Source: JAIOSM01 sp964593725
GTDB lineage: Bacteria > Desulfobacterota > Desulfobacteria > Desulfobacterales > Desulfobacteraceae
Reading direction: 5' to 3'
NCBI GenBank assembly: GCA_964593725.1
Contig: CAZQJS010000001.1
Coordinates: 47,223-111,222 of the forward strand
DNA length: 64,000 nt
Each line of letters opens with the position of its first letter. Position 1 is the stretch's first letter. Below are positions 19,630 through 29,446 of this stretch, in pieces. The position numbers and the translations under genes are program-made. A model generated the notes under the pieces. The model saw nothing but the letters and a program-made list of their open reading frames with translations. It was not told the DNA's origin and made no database searches.

Positions 19630-20768
19630 TATTTATCTTCCCTTTTTAAAATTATGGCAGCATTGGTTCCACCAAAGCCTGAGTTGGTAGTCAGAAGGTA
19701 TTGTTTTGAAAACTCAACATCATTGGGGAAGATAAAGTTTAAGGCACCCTTGTCAGGATTTGAAAGTCCGATTGTTCCCGGCAGTATTTTTTCACTGAGC
19801 ATAAGCTCACCCATAGCAACTTCAATGCCTCCTGCGCCTCCAAGGGTATGTCCGATGGCTCCTTTAATGGAGTTGCCTGGAATTTCAAGATCTGTAAAAA
19901 TATGATTAAATGCTTTAATTTCCATGGCATCATTATAAATTGTTCCTGTACCATGGGTATTGATTGCTCCGATGTGATCCGGTCTAATATCCTGAAGCTT
20001 AAGAGCCTTTGAAACTGCTGTAATAAGGCCTTGTCCATCCCTGGCAGGTGCAGTAATATGATTGGCATCAGATGCAATCCCAAAGCCTGCAATTGAAGTT
20101 AAATATTTAAATCCATACTTTTTTGCAAAGTCTTCACCCATAAGTAAAATTGCAGCACCTCCATCACCCAGAGTAAGGCCTTTTCTTGCAATATCAAATG
20201 GCCTGGCAGGTTCCAGGGAGAGTGCATTTAAAGCAGAAAAACCTGAAAAAACAAACTCACTTACAATATCACCACAAAAAACAAGTACGGAATCAGCACG
20301 TTTATTAATTATCATGCGGGCACCAAGAATTATGGCAATGGTGGATGATGCGCATGCAGAGCTTATATTTACACCATTATTTTCAAGATTTAATTTTTCT
20401 GCAACATAGGAGCATATGTTTGAAGGGATAATATATTTATCAGTATCATTATCAAAGGATCTTATCTTATCTTTTGTTTCCAGAAGATCAATGCATGCTT
20501 TTGTGGTTGCACAGAAAAGATAAGAATTTTTTGGAACATTTTTAAGCTGATCAATGATCATATCAGCAAGATTTAAAAAGAGGCTCCTTTTTTTCAGGTT
20601 TTCAATGCAGTTTATAAGTGCTCCATACCTGCTCCTGTAATTAAAGGTTTTAAAACGGGTAATTTCATTGATTCCGGATCTATGTTTTAAAAGAGCCTGG
20701 AAACTTGAGAACAGATCATTGCCCAGAGATGTAGAAACAGCTGTTTCAGCAATTACAACCTTTCTCAT
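19629..20768 (-). CDS. Beta-ketoacyl-ACP synthase (FabF type) 1
   Basis: 379-residue condensing enzyme with the full Cys-His-His triad: Cys in NISSACASSTIAI near 137, His in NTHGTGTIYND near 270, and His in GAIGHTLGGAG near 305. It elongates ACP-bound acyl or polyenyl chains with malonyl-ACP. Slightly shorter than E. coli FabF (413). It overlaps the Cys-less partner downstream by one base and the thioesterase gene upstream by 4 bases, so expression of the three is tightly linked. Confidence 0.9.
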   Translation of the reverse strand: MRKVVIAETAVSTSLGNDLFSSFQALLKHRSGINEITRFKTFNYRSRYGALINCIENLKKRSLFLNLADMIIDQLKNVPKNSYLFCATTKACIDLLETKDKIRSFDNDTDKYIIPSNICSYVAEKLNLENNGVNISSACASSTIAIILGARMIINKRADSVLVFCGDIVSEFVFSGFSALNALSLEPARPFDIARKGLTLGDGGAAILLMGEDFAKKYGFKYLTSIAGFGIASDANHITAPARDGQGLITAVSKALKLQDIRPDHIGAINTHGTGTIYNDAMEIKAFNHIFTDLEIPGNSIKGAIGHTLGGAGGIEVAMGELMLSEKILPGTIGLSNPDKGALNFIFPNDVEFSKQYLLTTNSGFGGTNAAIILKREDK

Positions 20769-21226
20769 TCAAATTCACCTTTTTTCCATTTTGCACAGAA
20801 ATTCTTATAATAGTCAGGCTGGGTAAGCATAAGTTCATAATCTCTGTTTAAAAGCATCTGGATGACATACCCTGTGGCAGCAACTTTATGATCCTCTTTT
20901 TTTATGATATATTCGGTCAGAATCTTGGCAGCAATGGTGTAATGCATGATACATTCAATGGATACAGCCTCCCTGAAAAAAAGAGGTGTTTTAAAATCAA
21001 TGTGAATCTGCTTTAAAGGAGCTAAAATGCCATGGCTTGCAAGGTCAAAATAGCTGATTTTATATTTTTCACCCAGGGCAACCCTTGCATCTTCAAAATA
21101 ACTTGCAAACCTGCCATGCCATGCAATTCCCATTGAATCAATTTCTTCAAACCGGGTAACGGTTTTAACAATTGCCCTTAATGGTGCAGGATCATCATCC
21201 CTTGATTTAAAGTATGGTCTGTTCAT
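20765..21226 (-). CDS. 4-hydroxybenzoyl-CoA-thioesterase-type hotdog thioesterase
   Basis: 153 residues with the 4HBT start pattern RFEEIDSMGIAWHGRFASYFEDARVALG, in which the Asp and the WHG(R/N)Y turn form the usual active site. Single-hotdog thioesterases of this kind (ApeK-like) are regular parts of aryl-polyene loci, where they probably release or proofread ACP-bound intermediates. It lies between ketosynthase 1 (4-base overlap) and the ketoreductase (5 bases upstream). Confidence 0.85.
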   Translation of the reverse strand: MNRPYFKSRDDDPAPLRAIVKTVTRFEEIDSMGIAWHGRFASYFEDARVALGEKYKISYFDLASHGILAPLKQIHIDFKTPLFFREAVSIECIMHYTIAAKILTEYIIKKEDHKVAATGYVIQMLLNRDYELMLTQPDYYKNFCAKWKKGEFE

Positions 21227-21231
21227 GTAAT

Positions 21232-21966
21232 TTAAGCTATACCGCCGTTCACTCCGATTATCTGTCCTGTTATGTAAGATGCTTTATCAGAACATAGAAA
21301 GCCAACAAGGGAACTTACCTCTTCAACAGTACCAAGACGGGCACAGGGTATCATTTTACTGATCTCCTCCAGGGGGACTCCTTCAAGCATTCCCGTATCT
21401 ATAAATCCGGGTGATACAGCATTTACCGTTATATTTCTTTTGGCAATTTCCTTTGATAACGCTTTTGTGGCGCCAATAATACCAGCTTTTGAAGCTGAAT
21501 AATTTACCTGGCCTGCATTGCCGATCTGGCCGGAAGTTGATGTAATATTTACAATTCTTCCAAAACGTTTTGTAATCATGTTTTTGACAATAAGTTTGGA
21601 AACATTAAAAAATGATGCAAGGTTGGTATCAAGAATTTTTTTCCAGTCATCTTCCTGCATCCATGCCATCAGCTTGTCATTTCTGATTCCGGCATTATTG
21701 ATCAATACCTGGATAGGGCCATGGTTATCAAGTATAGACCCGACAGCTTCTTCACAAGGTTTTGCACAGCTCACATCAAATTGAACTTCCTTTGCTTTTC
21801 CACCATTGGCTTTAATTAATTTACATGTTTCAAGGGCTCCTTTTTTATCCCCCATGTAATTTACATAAACAAAACGGCCGGGAAGGCCGAGCTCAACAGC
21901 AATTGCCCTGCCAATACCTTTACTTGCACCGGTAACCAATACAATCTGTTCATGGGTCAGGTTCAT
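21232..21966 (-). CDS. 3-oxoacyl-ACP reductase (FabG type)
   Basis: NADPH-dependent short-chain reductase for the ketoreduction step. The start at 21966 is chosen because GGAGAAAT stands just upstream and the product then begins MNLTHEQIVLVTGASKGIGRA, the normal SDR N-terminus; an upstream in-frame start would overlap the ligase gene. 244 residues. TGASKGIG (cofactor), NNAG near 88, catalytic Ser in NITSTSGQIG, and YxxxK in YSASKAGI are all present, plus a C-terminal YITGQIIGVNGG. Equivalent to ApeQ in aryl-polyene loci. Confidence 0.93.
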   Translation of the reverse strand: MNLTHEQIVLVTGASKGIGRAIAVELGLPGRFVYVNYMGDKKGALETCKLIKANGGKAKEVQFDVSCAKPCEEAVGSILDNHGPIQVLINNAGIRNDKLMAWMQEDDWKKILDTNLASFFNVSKLIVKNMITKRFGRIVNITSTSGQIGNAGQVNYSASKAGIIGATKALSKEIAKRNITVNAVSPGFIDTGMLEGVPLEEISKMIPCARLGTVEEVSSLVGFLCSDKASYITGQIIGVNGGIA

Positions 21967-21991
21967 ATTTATTTCTCCACAATATAAAGTC

Positions 21992-23416
21992 CTAGGTTCT
22001 TTTGATTTTATTACTTGTTGTTTTTTCAATGGATTCAACAATCCTGAATTCCTTTGGGATTTTATAGGAATCAAGTTTGTTTAAGCAATGTTTTTTTAGT
22101 TTTAAGGTGTTAATTTCTTTTTTTTGGGAAAGTACAATCTCAGCAACAGGAAGCTGACCATATATGTCATGTTTTTCAGGGAAAACCTTAACTTCTTCAA
22201 TATTATCAAATTCCAGTATAGCCTCTTCCACCTCTTCGGGAAAAATTTTCATACCTGCAAAATTTATAAGGTTTTTCTGTCTGCCGCAGATAAAAAGATG
22301 CAAATCCTTTATAAAACCGATATCCTGTGTGTTAAACCATCCTGTATGGATCTTCCATGGTGAGATATAACCATAAAACATCCCTTTGCCCCTGATCATA
22401 ATAATACCTCTGCCGTTTTGATCAGGGTCTCTGATTTTTACTTCAAAACCAGGCACTATTTTGCCCACCGAACATATGAATTGTTCATCATAATTATCAT
22501 TAATAAATGGCAGACCAACTTCAATGATTCCATAGGCCTGGCTTAAGTGGATGTGAAATTTATTGAAAAATTCCTGTTCTGTCTTCATGTTTAAGGATAC
22601 AGCTGTAACCACAGCCATTCTGACACCTGACAATAGTTTGTCTGATACAATGTCATAGTTTGCAAGGAGTTTATAGTGAAATGGTGAAGCATATAAAAAA
22701 GTCGGGTTGTTTTTTTTAAAGCTATTTATAATACCAGTTGGAAAATTGTCATGGGAAAGAACAATATGGGCACCTTTACGTAGAAAAAGCAGAATACTTA
22801 CAACAAAATGAAAACTCATGGATAAAAACCATCCGATTACATCACTGGAGGAGATATCCAAACGTGCATTGGCAGCCGCTGTTCTTTCAATTATTGCATC
22901 ATGGGTTAATAAAACTCCTTTGCTCCTGCCTGTGGTACCGGATGAAAAACGTATAAATGCCGGAAAAGGAACTCTGTCATAATTTTTTGAATATTTGACA
23001 TTATCATCTGTCTTATAAAGATTGAGTTTGTTTAAATAATTGCCTGGTAAGACATGATATCTGGTTATTTTTTTTTCAGACAAAATATATTTAACCTTGA
23101 TACGGCTGCACAAATTTTCCATCTCCCTGGAGGAGAGGGAAGGAGATACAGGGACAATGACAGCTTGTGTATCAAGAATGGCAAGGGCAGTTATGATATA
23201 TTCAATGGAATCCTCACAAAAAAGTGCGACCCGGTCATGGGATGAAAACCCGGCCTTTAAAAGTCTGTAACTTAATTCTTTAACAGATGCGGACAGTTCA
23301 TTATAGGTAATACAGGTACCACAGGTTCCGGTAACAGCGGGTTTTCTGCCTGATTTTTCAGTCTCAATTCTTATGAGGTCAACAATGTTTACTCTTTTTT
23401 GAATTTTATGCTTCAT
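21992..23416 (-). CDS. AMP-dependent acyl/aryl ligase
   Basis: ANL-superfamily adenylating enzyme. The P-loop FSSGTTGRSKGVLLTH lies near residue 150, the adenylate-binding QAYGIIEVG near 290, and the hinge/C-terminal domain has CGRQKNLINFAGMKIFPEEVEE. The end is slightly degraded relative to typical ligases (SIEKTTSNKIKRT, with a possible catalytic Lys). I use the ATG at 23416, which avoids overlap with the upstream gene (stop at 23421); ATGs at 23431 and 23479 are alternatives. In context it probably activates the aryl starter made by the ammonia-lyase at 43792 and loads it on CoA or ACP, as proposed for ApeH. Confidence 0.85.
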   Translation of the reverse strand: MKHKIQKRVNIVDLIRIETEKSGRKPAVTGTCGTCITYNELSASVKELSYRLLKAGFSSHDRVALFCEDSIEYIITALAILDTQAVIVPVSPSLSSREMENLCSRIKVKYILSEKKITRYHVLPGNYLNKLNLYKTDDNVKYSKNYDRVPFPAFIRFSSGTTGRSKGVLLTHDAIIERTAAANARLDISSSDVIGWFLSMSFHFVVSILLFLRKGAHIVLSHDNFPTGIINSFKKNNPTFLYASPFHYKLLANYDIVSDKLLSGVRMAVVTAVSLNMKTEQEFFNKFHIHLSQAYGIIEVGLPFINDNYDEQFICSVGKIVPGFEVKIRDPDQNGRGIIMIRGKGMFYGYISPWKIHTGWFNTQDIGFIKDLHLFICGRQKNLINFAGMKIFPEEVEEAILEFDNIEEVKVFPEKHDIYGQLPVAEIVLSQKKEINTLKLKKHCLNKLDSYKIPKEFRIVESIEKTTSNKIKRT

Positions 23417-23420
23417 TGTT

Positions 23421-24929
23421 TTATGTTTCATTGTTATATTTTTCACTGGAGGAAAATCCTGCTTTTCTGGATGCCTCAAGTAATTGTTGTTTGTTCTTTT
23501 GATACATTATATCCGGATAATCTTTATAAATACTGTAAAGGGAAAAAACATATCTTGTACCAAAAAGGATTGCACGGAAAAAATCCCCGGGTTTAACTTT
23601 AACCCTGTTCATGCGCAGGGGATTGTGGCGCAGGGCAATGGCGTACAATCTTCCAAAATGCTGATAAAATCTTTTAAGGTTCATATCTGTTGGTATAATG
23701 CTGTGCATGCAATCATAATATTTAAAAGGGTTACAGATAAATTCGTGGTCGTGATTCTTAAAGAGCCTTGTGCCAGGGGAGGGTGATAAGACGGTAAAAG
23801 ATACTTCACAGGGGCTTATATCAATGACGTTCTGTTCTAAACGTCTGAAATCTTCCTTTTTAAAATCAGGATGGACAATAAAAGCTGCATGCAGCATAAT
23901 ATTATAATATTTTAAAATTTTAATGGCTTTTTTATTGGTTTCAAACCCTGTTTTTTTATTGTACTCTTTAAGCCTTTTCTGATCCATGGATTCAAGGCCG
24001 ACGTAAACTACATCAAGGCCTACTTCCTTCCATAGTTTAAATACTTCAGGGTGATTACATATTGTATCGCTCCTTGCCCAGCTTATATATTTCTTTTTTA
24101 TATTCTTCTGCTTAAGCAACCTTGCAATTTCGGTTACACGTTTAACATTGATAAACATCTCATCATCAACAAAATAGATATAATCTTCCTTAAGATCAGC
24201 TATTTCACTGACGACCTCTTCCGGAGTCCGCTGAAGGTATGCCTTATTCATGACATGGTGAATAACACAGAAAGAGCAGGAAAAGGGACATCCAATGGAA
24301 GTTCTGAGACTTGCAACCCTGGGAAACATATTATCAAGTTTTCCTGTGTCAGTATGGGTCCAGATACAAAAATATTTTGATCTGTCCACAAGATCACGAC
24401 GGGGAAGGGGGATTGAGCTTGTTTTAACATAAGGAGGCGGATTGTTTTCTGAGTGAGTCTTAAAGTCCCCATGGCCAGGGACAAGAATATAGGGGCTCGC
24501 CTCAATTTTATCGGTACTTTCAAGACTTTTTACAATGCTCGATATTGCATTTGCACCTTCACCACGTACCACAGCTGCAATATATTCATGGTCAAAATCA
24601 TAGGGGCGTAAAGTTGCATGAATTCCACCTATGATAATCCTGGAAAGGGGAAGAATCTCTTTTGCCTTTTTTGCAAGGTCATTGACCAGGTTAAAAGCAG
24701 TACTATATGCTGAGAATCCAATGAGGTCAGGCTTGAAATTTTTCAGGGCAGTTAAAAACATCTCCCCGGGTTTTTTTTCAACGCTTAAATCAAGAATCCT
24801 TGTTTCATGTTTAAGGTCAATACCTGCAGCGGTAATTTCAAGTTCAAGGGGTTCTAAATGTAAAAAGCCCTCCTGAAGTCTTTTTGCAACCTTAAGTTCG
24901 GTATATGGTTTTATTAAAAGAACTTTCAT
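23421..24929 (-). CDS. B12-binding-domain radical SAM protein 3
   Basis: 502 residues. Cobalamin-type domain at 1-130 (LLIKPYTELKVAKRLQEG, then IIIGGIHATLRPYDF), radical SAM domain with CxxxCxxC in RTSIGCPFSCSFCVIHHVM near 213-220, then YIYFVDDEMF and HAAFIVHPDFKKEDFRRL. It is clearly paralogous to the protein at 33710-35143: both share LRTS(I/V)GCP, the ARxDTxCxxPE(V/L)F segment and the Y(V)xFVDDE motif. Such enzymes may act at successive positions of one substrate. The stop lies close to the ligase start; the start is one base from the FAD oxidoreductase stop. Confidence 0.84.
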   Translation of the reverse strand: MKVLLIKPYTELKVAKRLQEGFLHLEPLELEITAAGIDLKHETRILDLSVEKKPGEMFLTALKNFKPDLIGFSAYSTAFNLVNDLAKKAKEILPLSRIIIGGIHATLRPYDFDHEYIAAVVRGEGANAISSIVKSLESTDKIEASPYILVPGHGDFKTHSENNPPPYVKTSSIPLPRRDLVDRSKYFCIWTHTDTGKLDNMFPRVASLRTSIGCPFSCSFCVIHHVMNKAYLQRTPEEVVSEIADLKEDYIYFVDDEMFINVKRVTEIARLLKQKNIKKKYISWARSDTICNHPEVFKLWKEVGLDVVYVGLESMDQKRLKEYNKKTGFETNKKAIKILKYYNIMLHAAFIVHPDFKKEDFRRLEQNVIDISPCEVSFTVLSPSPGTRLFKNHDHEFICNPFKYYDCMHSIIPTDMNLKRFYQHFGRLYAIALRHNPLRMNRVKVKPGDFFRAILFGTRYVFSLYSIYKDYPDIMYQKNKQQLLEASRKAGFSSSEKYNNET

Positions 24930-24930
24930 A

Positions 24931-26100
24931 TTATAAAGCGTTTGTCCTGTTTTTTTTTAAGTACGCATGGGCATTTAATGCAGCTTTTTCACCCGTTGCC
25001 ATACATACTCCCATTACCCTTGCCGATGCATGCACTCTTCGGGATACTTTTATACTTTTTCCGGCAAGGAAGAGATTGATATAAATACTATCTTTTAAAG
25101 CAGAATTAAAGAGTAAAAAAGGTTTATTGTGTTCAATATATTCATATTTCGGCCCTTTATCTTCATACCATGTTTCACCTGGCCAGAAACTTTTAATACA
25201 ATCCTTTTTATTATTTGATGAATCAAGTGAATCATTGGGAAGAGTACTTGTATACAATTTGTTTTGACAATCCCTGAAAAATACTCTATCTGAGCAAGTG
25301 ATGCGTTTTAATGATGCAAACTGTGGAATTTCAATTTTTAATTGATGATATATAAGCTCACATTTTTTTTTATCTTGCTCATTTAAAACAGAGAATTTTA
25401 AGATATAATGGGTGTTTAAACAATTTTTTGTAATGGTTACATATTTTAAATATTTATTAAGGTTTAATCTTTCAACTATTTTATATGCAGTTAAAGGCAC
25501 AATAAGTGATAACTCTTTATCTGCCTTGCCGGTGAAAAGCATGCAAAAGCCGCCAAGCATGGATTTTACAGAGGGATCACCTGCAGAATCTCTTTTATTT
25601 GTATTATCCAGAGCAAACTCACATCCTGAGCTGTTAATAAAAACATCAGCAGAAAGACTGAACCTGTTTTTGCCTTTTAGTAATTTAAGACCAAGAATTT
25701 TATTGTTTCTTTTTATCCCTGCAATACATCTTGTATTTTTGAAAAAAGTGAATCTGTTTTTATTTTTTTTAAATTTATCAGTAAAAAAATTCCAAAGATC
25801 ATCCTGTTTAAAAGCCAGGGTTTCAACCTTTCCTATCTTTATGAGGCAATCATCCTTATATAAATCATATAAAAACTTAAAAACACGGGAACACAATCCC
25901 TTATTTGCAAGGGCAAAGGGTTTTATTGGATCATTTTGAAAAAGCCCGCAGATATGGCTGTGGAAACAGCCCCTTGCTGTTCCGCCGGAATAGCTTTCTC
26001 TTTCAATCAGTGCAGTCTTAAGTCCCTTTTCAACTGCGGTAACAGCTGAAGAGAGCCCGGCAATGCCTGCCCCGATTATTATAATATCAAATTTTTCCAC
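24931..26100 (-). CDS. FAD-dependent oxidoreductase
   Basis: 389 residues. N-terminal dinucleotide fold IIIGAGIAGLSSAVTAVEKGLKTALIERE, then SGGTARGCFHSH, and a C-terminal segment RVHASARVMGVCMATGEKAALNAHAYL typical of the FAD_oxidored/FixC-like group. It could oxidise or reduce the polyene chain or an aryl head group. No substrate is recognisable. The gene overlaps the upstream condensation-type acyltransferase gene by 14 bases. Confidence 0.8.
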   Translation of the reverse strand: MEKFDIIIIGAGIAGLSSAVTAVEKGLKTALIERESYSGGTARGCFHSHICGLFQNDPIKPFALANKGLCSRVFKFLYDLYKDDCLIKIGKVETLAFKQDDLWNFFTDKFKKNKNRFTFFKNTRCIAGIKRNNKILGLKLLKGKNRFSLSADVFINSSGCEFALDNTNKRDSAGDPSVKSMLGGFCMLFTGKADKELSLIVPLTAYKIVERLNLNKYLKYVTITKNCLNTHYILKFSVLNEQDKKKCELIYHQLKIEIPQFASLKRITCSDRVFFRDCQNKLYTSTLPNDSLDSSNNKKDCIKSFWPGETWYEDKGPKYEYIEHNKPFLLFNSALKDSIYINLFLAGKSIKVSRRVHASARVMGVCMATGEKAALNAHAYLKKNRTNAL

Positions 26101-27406
26101 CTATCAATCCTGAAACTATTGTTTTTTCTAAAAATTCTGCATCTTTTAAATCAATCCTGTTATCAGAGCTTGAAATAATCATATTAAGTTTATTATTAAA
26201 ACGTGTAAAAAAGACACCCACTCCGGGAGATACCGGCACAAGGGGGATATGAAAAAGATTTACAACTTCGTGGCCTTTAATGTTTTTCAAAAAAAAAGCC
26301 TGTTCAGAAATGTGGGAAAAAGAAAAAGTAATAGGATTTTTTTTCATCCTCAACTCCATGAACAAGGCAAGAACTTTAACAGGTAATATCCGCATTAATA
26401 AAGATGCATTGATGAAATGACGGGGGATCTCTTTTTTTACCTGAAGTATAAATTGCTTTCTTAGATCAATGATGTATTCTGATATTTTTCTGTCCTGTTT
26501 GAGATTAAAAAGCATAAAAGATACATTATTAAAAAAAATTTTACTGGATTCAAATTTAGTCTCCCTTACATCCACATTAATGGAAACAAGAATATTTCCA
26601 GGCTTTTTATGTTTTTTCAATAAAAGATCAAAGGCCTTTGTAACAATACTTAAGATATATATACCCTGCATGAGATAGCCTGCCGTGTCCATGGTATTTT
26701 TATCTATTATGTCTGTTTTGCGCTCTGAAAGAGTGGTGTATAAAAAATTATAAGAATCTGTTTCAAAAGGGTTCTGGTTATTCTTTTTCTTTAGGGTGGC
26801 AACTTTGCATGTCAAATAGACAGACCTTAAAAAACGGTTTATGACCCGGCCTGATAAAAACCTGCTTTTCCATAAATTCAACTGGGGACCTTGAACTGGC
26901 AGGTCATATTGTTCCTTTTGTGTTTTCTCACCAAGGATATGTTCAAGAAGTGCTTCAGCACCACGTGCATCAAACATTTTATGGTCAAATTTCATGATCA
27001 GATAAGAAAGGTTGTTAAAATGGATCAGATAAAATTGTATAAGTGTTTTATCATCTTTAAACGGAGCCTTTGCAATATCATGGATTAAAGTGTTCAACTC
27101 AGTTGTATCTGTTGATGCAATCTTATAAAAGGAGAAATCTCCAGGTGGAAAATCCTTTTTTTCAACACACCAGTAAGGTGCAAGGTGCCATGCCCTTTTT
27201 GCTCTGCCCCTTAAAAAGATTCCATTGGAAAGGGAAACAGTGATTTTTTTTAAAATCAGATCTTTTTCAAGGTACCCCTTTAAAACAAGTATGAGCTGGG
27301 AATGATTACCTGTACCACTTTTTTTGATATTAAGGGCATTAAGTGCTGCCATTGACCAGTCAATACCGTTAAGGTAATAGCGATTGGGTGTTTTAAAGCT
27401 GAACAT
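26087..27406 (-). CDS. Condensation-domain-superfamily acyltransferase
   Basis: 439 residues with an HxxxD-type motif in MKFDHKMFDARGAEALLEHIL (His near residue 135), the signature of the CoA-dependent acyltransferase/condensation superfamily (NRPS C domains, wax-ester synthase, PapA). It would transfer an ACP- or CoA-bound acyl or polyenyl group to an alcohol or amine. The rest is poorly conserved, and I recognise no closer family. It begins at the stop of the ACP gene (one-base overlap), which suggests that ACP is its acyl donor. Confidence 0.7.
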   Translation of the reverse strand: MFSFKTPNRYYLNGIDWSMAALNALNIKKSGTGNHSQLILVLKGYLEKDLILKKITVSLSNGIFLRGRAKRAWHLAPYWCVEKKDFPPGDFSFYKIASTDTTELNTLIHDIAKAPFKDDKTLIQFYLIHFNNLSYLIMKFDHKMFDARGAEALLEHILGEKTQKEQYDLPVQGPQLNLWKSRFLSGRVINRFLRSVYLTCKVATLKKKNNQNPFETDSYNFLYTTLSERKTDIIDKNTMDTAGYLMQGIYILSIVTKAFDLLLKKHKKPGNILVSINVDVRETKFESSKIFFNNVSFMLFNLKQDRKISEYIIDLRKQFILQVKKEIPRHFINASLLMRILPVKVLALFMELRMKKNPITFSFSHISEQAFFLKNIKGHEVVNLFHIPLVPVSPGVGVFFTRFNNKLNMIISSSDNRIDLKDAEFLEKTIVSGLIGGKI

Positions 27407-27663
27407 TATCTGTTTATTATTTTATCAATACTTTTTGCAAGGGTATCTATCTGCATGATATCTTCCTGGGAAATTCCTGATTCCATAAGTTTAATATTAA
27501 ATTGTTTTTCAATAAAAACAAATAATTCAACAAGCCCCAGAGAATCCATGCCAAGTTCGTGCATGGGCATTCCAGGATCAATTTCAGATGGTTCCTCACC
27601 AATGGTTAAGGATATTTGTTCAATAAGTTTTTCTTTTATCTCTTTTAAAGTAAATGTGTTCAA
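27406..27663 (-). CDS. Acyl carrier protein 1
   Basis: 85 residues. The phosphopantetheine attachment Ser lies in LGMDSLGLVELFVF near residue 40, with normal ACP helices around it. It carries acyl intermediates for the cluster. Lies 5 bases after the Cys-less ketosynthase-like gene and overlaps the condensation-type gene by one base. Confidence 0.9.
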   Translation of the reverse strand: MNTFTLKEIKEKLIEQISLTIGEEPSEIDPGMPMHELGMDSLGLVELFVFIEKQFNIKLMESGISQEDIMQIDTLAKSIDKIINR

Positions 27664-27668
27664 ATCAA

Positions 27669-28250
27669 TTATAACTCCTTAATAAAAGTAAAAGGGTTTA
27701 AGATTTTTAAGGGGATTTGAAAATCATTTCCCTTTTTAACCAGAATTGCGGCAGCTCCGGTTGTAAAGCCGTTTTTTGAATAGGACGGAAAAGAACAATG
27801 ATCAAAAGAAAATGAAAAAGGTTCTGATTCTTCTTCAACATAACATATTACAAGTTTGTCTGCCTGCCCCAATTCAAGCCATGCCCTGCCAATTACCAGG
27901 GCCTGTTTTAAAGGATCTGTAAAAGATGTGATCGTGAGTGCCTGGCCAAGGATGCCAAGGCTGGATGCAATGTATGAAGCAGCTGCATTGTGGACCGAAT
28001 GGGAAAAAACAGTTGGTGACACACCTGCGGGAGAAAAATCAAGAAGATTATCAAGGAATTTAAATGTTGTTACATGGGGCCCGAACTGGGTAGCAAGAAT
28101 AATTGATATGTTATTATCCCCATTTGATAAATCCAGATCAGAACATGATCTGGTTGCTGCTGCCACAGCCATTTTGACAAAATTATCAGCTCTTCTCAGT
28201 TTAACAGTTTTTTCATCTTTTAAAGCAAACCCTTTGCCAAGTATCTTCAT
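27669..28250 (-). CDS. Chain-length-factor-like protein (Ketoacyl-synt_2 type)
   Basis: 193 residues from the ATG at 28250. That start is chosen because TAATG couples it to the upstream ketosynthase (one-base overlap), while a longer frame would run back inside that gene. The sequence SPTVFSHSVHNAAASYIASSLGILGQALTI matches the beta-ketoacyl-synthase N-terminal-like family found in aryl-polyene loci (ApeC-like). No nucleophilic Cys is present at the elbow (TITSFTDPLKQAL). A partner role for ketosynthase 2 is inferred from the coupling. Confidence 0.78.
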   Translation of the reverse strand: MKILGKGFALKDEKTVKLRRADNFVKMAVAAATRSCSDLDLSNGDNNISIILATQFGPHVTTFKFLDNLLDFSPAGVSPTVFSHSVHNAAASYIASSLGILGQALTITSFTDPLKQALVIGRAWLELGQADKLVICYVEEESEPFSFSFDHCSFPSYSKNGFTTGAAAILVKKGNDFQIPLKILNPFTFIKEL

Positions 28251-29428
28251 TATTTTACTCTCCTGAAAATAATGGCAGAATTCTGTCCGCCAAAGGCAAG
28301 GGAGGTTGACAGGGCATACTCTGCGTGAATGGCGCAAGGTTCAGAAACAGGGCTTATTCCAATATCAAGATCCTGCTTTAAAAAACCTTTGGTTGAAGGG
28401 AGCCATTGTTTTTCAAGGGATAAAACAGTTAAAACAGCATCAATAGCACCTGCAGCACCCAGGGTATGACCGGTAAATCCTTTAGTTGAAATAAATTTAA
28501 TTGTTTTCCCAAAGACTGCTTTAAAAATTTGTCCCTCAACCTTATCATTATTCTGGGTTGCAGTGCCATGGGCGTTGATAAAATCAATCTTGTTTTTATC
28601 AAGGCCTGCCATGGACAGAGCTTTTTGTATGGCGGTTTTCAAGCCTTTACCATCAGGTCTTGGTGTTGTTAAATGGTATGCATCAGCAGCAGTTGAATAA
28701 GCACTTACTTCTGCCATTAACCTGACATTTCTAGTAACTGCAGTTGACTTTTTTTCAAGTACAAGAAATGCTGCACCTTCACCAAGGTTGAGTCCGTCAC
28801 GTCCTTCATCAAAGGGCCGGCACAGTGAATCACTTAATATGCCAAGGGAATTAAATCCTGCAATGGGAATAATATTAAGTTCATCAGCACCGCCTGCAAT
28901 TGCAATATCACAAACACCCTGTTTAATCCATGCCATGGCAATACCTATGGCATCTGATCCTGAAGAACATGCATTAACAACGTTTACACCAGGGCCGGAA
29001 AAATTATTATCACGGACAAGGGCCTCGGATATGTTCTGGGCAAGGTATTGTTTTACAGGTTCAAAAGATTCAATTCTCTCTTCTCTGAATTGTCTGTAAA
29101 ATTCTATATTATTGAGCTGGCTTGCAACTGTTGTTCCGCAGCAGACCCCGATTTTTAAGTTTTGTGTAATTTTTTTTTTAAATACCTCAGCCTGGTTGAC
29201 TGCCTGGGCAAACGCGATATCAGCAAGTTCTTTTGTACGCATTTTAAAAGCTTTTTTTGAGAATGTAATATCAGCTTTAAAAAAAGGTTTGTCAATATTA
29301 CAATCAAAAAAATCTATTTTGCAGGGTTTAGCTTTGTCTGCGGCTAAAGCTTGATATGATTCATCAAAAGAATTCCCAAGGTGGGAAATGATACCGACAC
29401 CTGTTATGAATATTTTATCACTATTCAT
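28250..29428 (-). CDS. Beta-ketoacyl-ACP synthase (FabF type) 2
   Basis: 392 residues with a complete triad: Cys in VVNACSSGSDAIGIA near 160, His in NAHGTATQNND near 297, His in GFTGHTLGAAG near 332. Also DEGRDGLNLGEGAAFLVLE, the standard KS segment. Downstream it is coupled by TAATG to a Cys-less ketosynthase-like protein; upstream, an ACP gene ends 18 bases away. Likely an ApeO/ApeR-type chain-elongating enzyme. Confidence 0.92.
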   Translation of the reverse strand: MNSDKIFITGVGIISHLGNSFDESYQALAADKAKPCKIDFFDCNIDKPFFKADITFSKKAFKMRTKELADIAFAQAVNQAEVFKKKITQNLKIGVCCGTTVASQLNNIEFYRQFREERIESFEPVKQYLAQNISEALVRDNNFSGPGVNVVNACSSGSDAIGIAMAWIKQGVCDIAIAGGADELNIIPIAGFNSLGILSDSLCRPFDEGRDGLNLGEGAAFLVLEKKSTAVTRNVRLMAEVSAYSTAADAYHLTTPRPDGKGLKTAIQKALSMAGLDKNKIDFINAHGTATQNNDKVEGQIFKAVFGKTIKFISTKGFTGHTLGAAGAIDAVLTVLSLEKQWLPSTKGFLKQDLDIGISPVSEPCAIHAEYALSTSLAFGGQNSAIIFRRVK

Positions 29429-29446
29429 TATGGATGGATTAATAAT

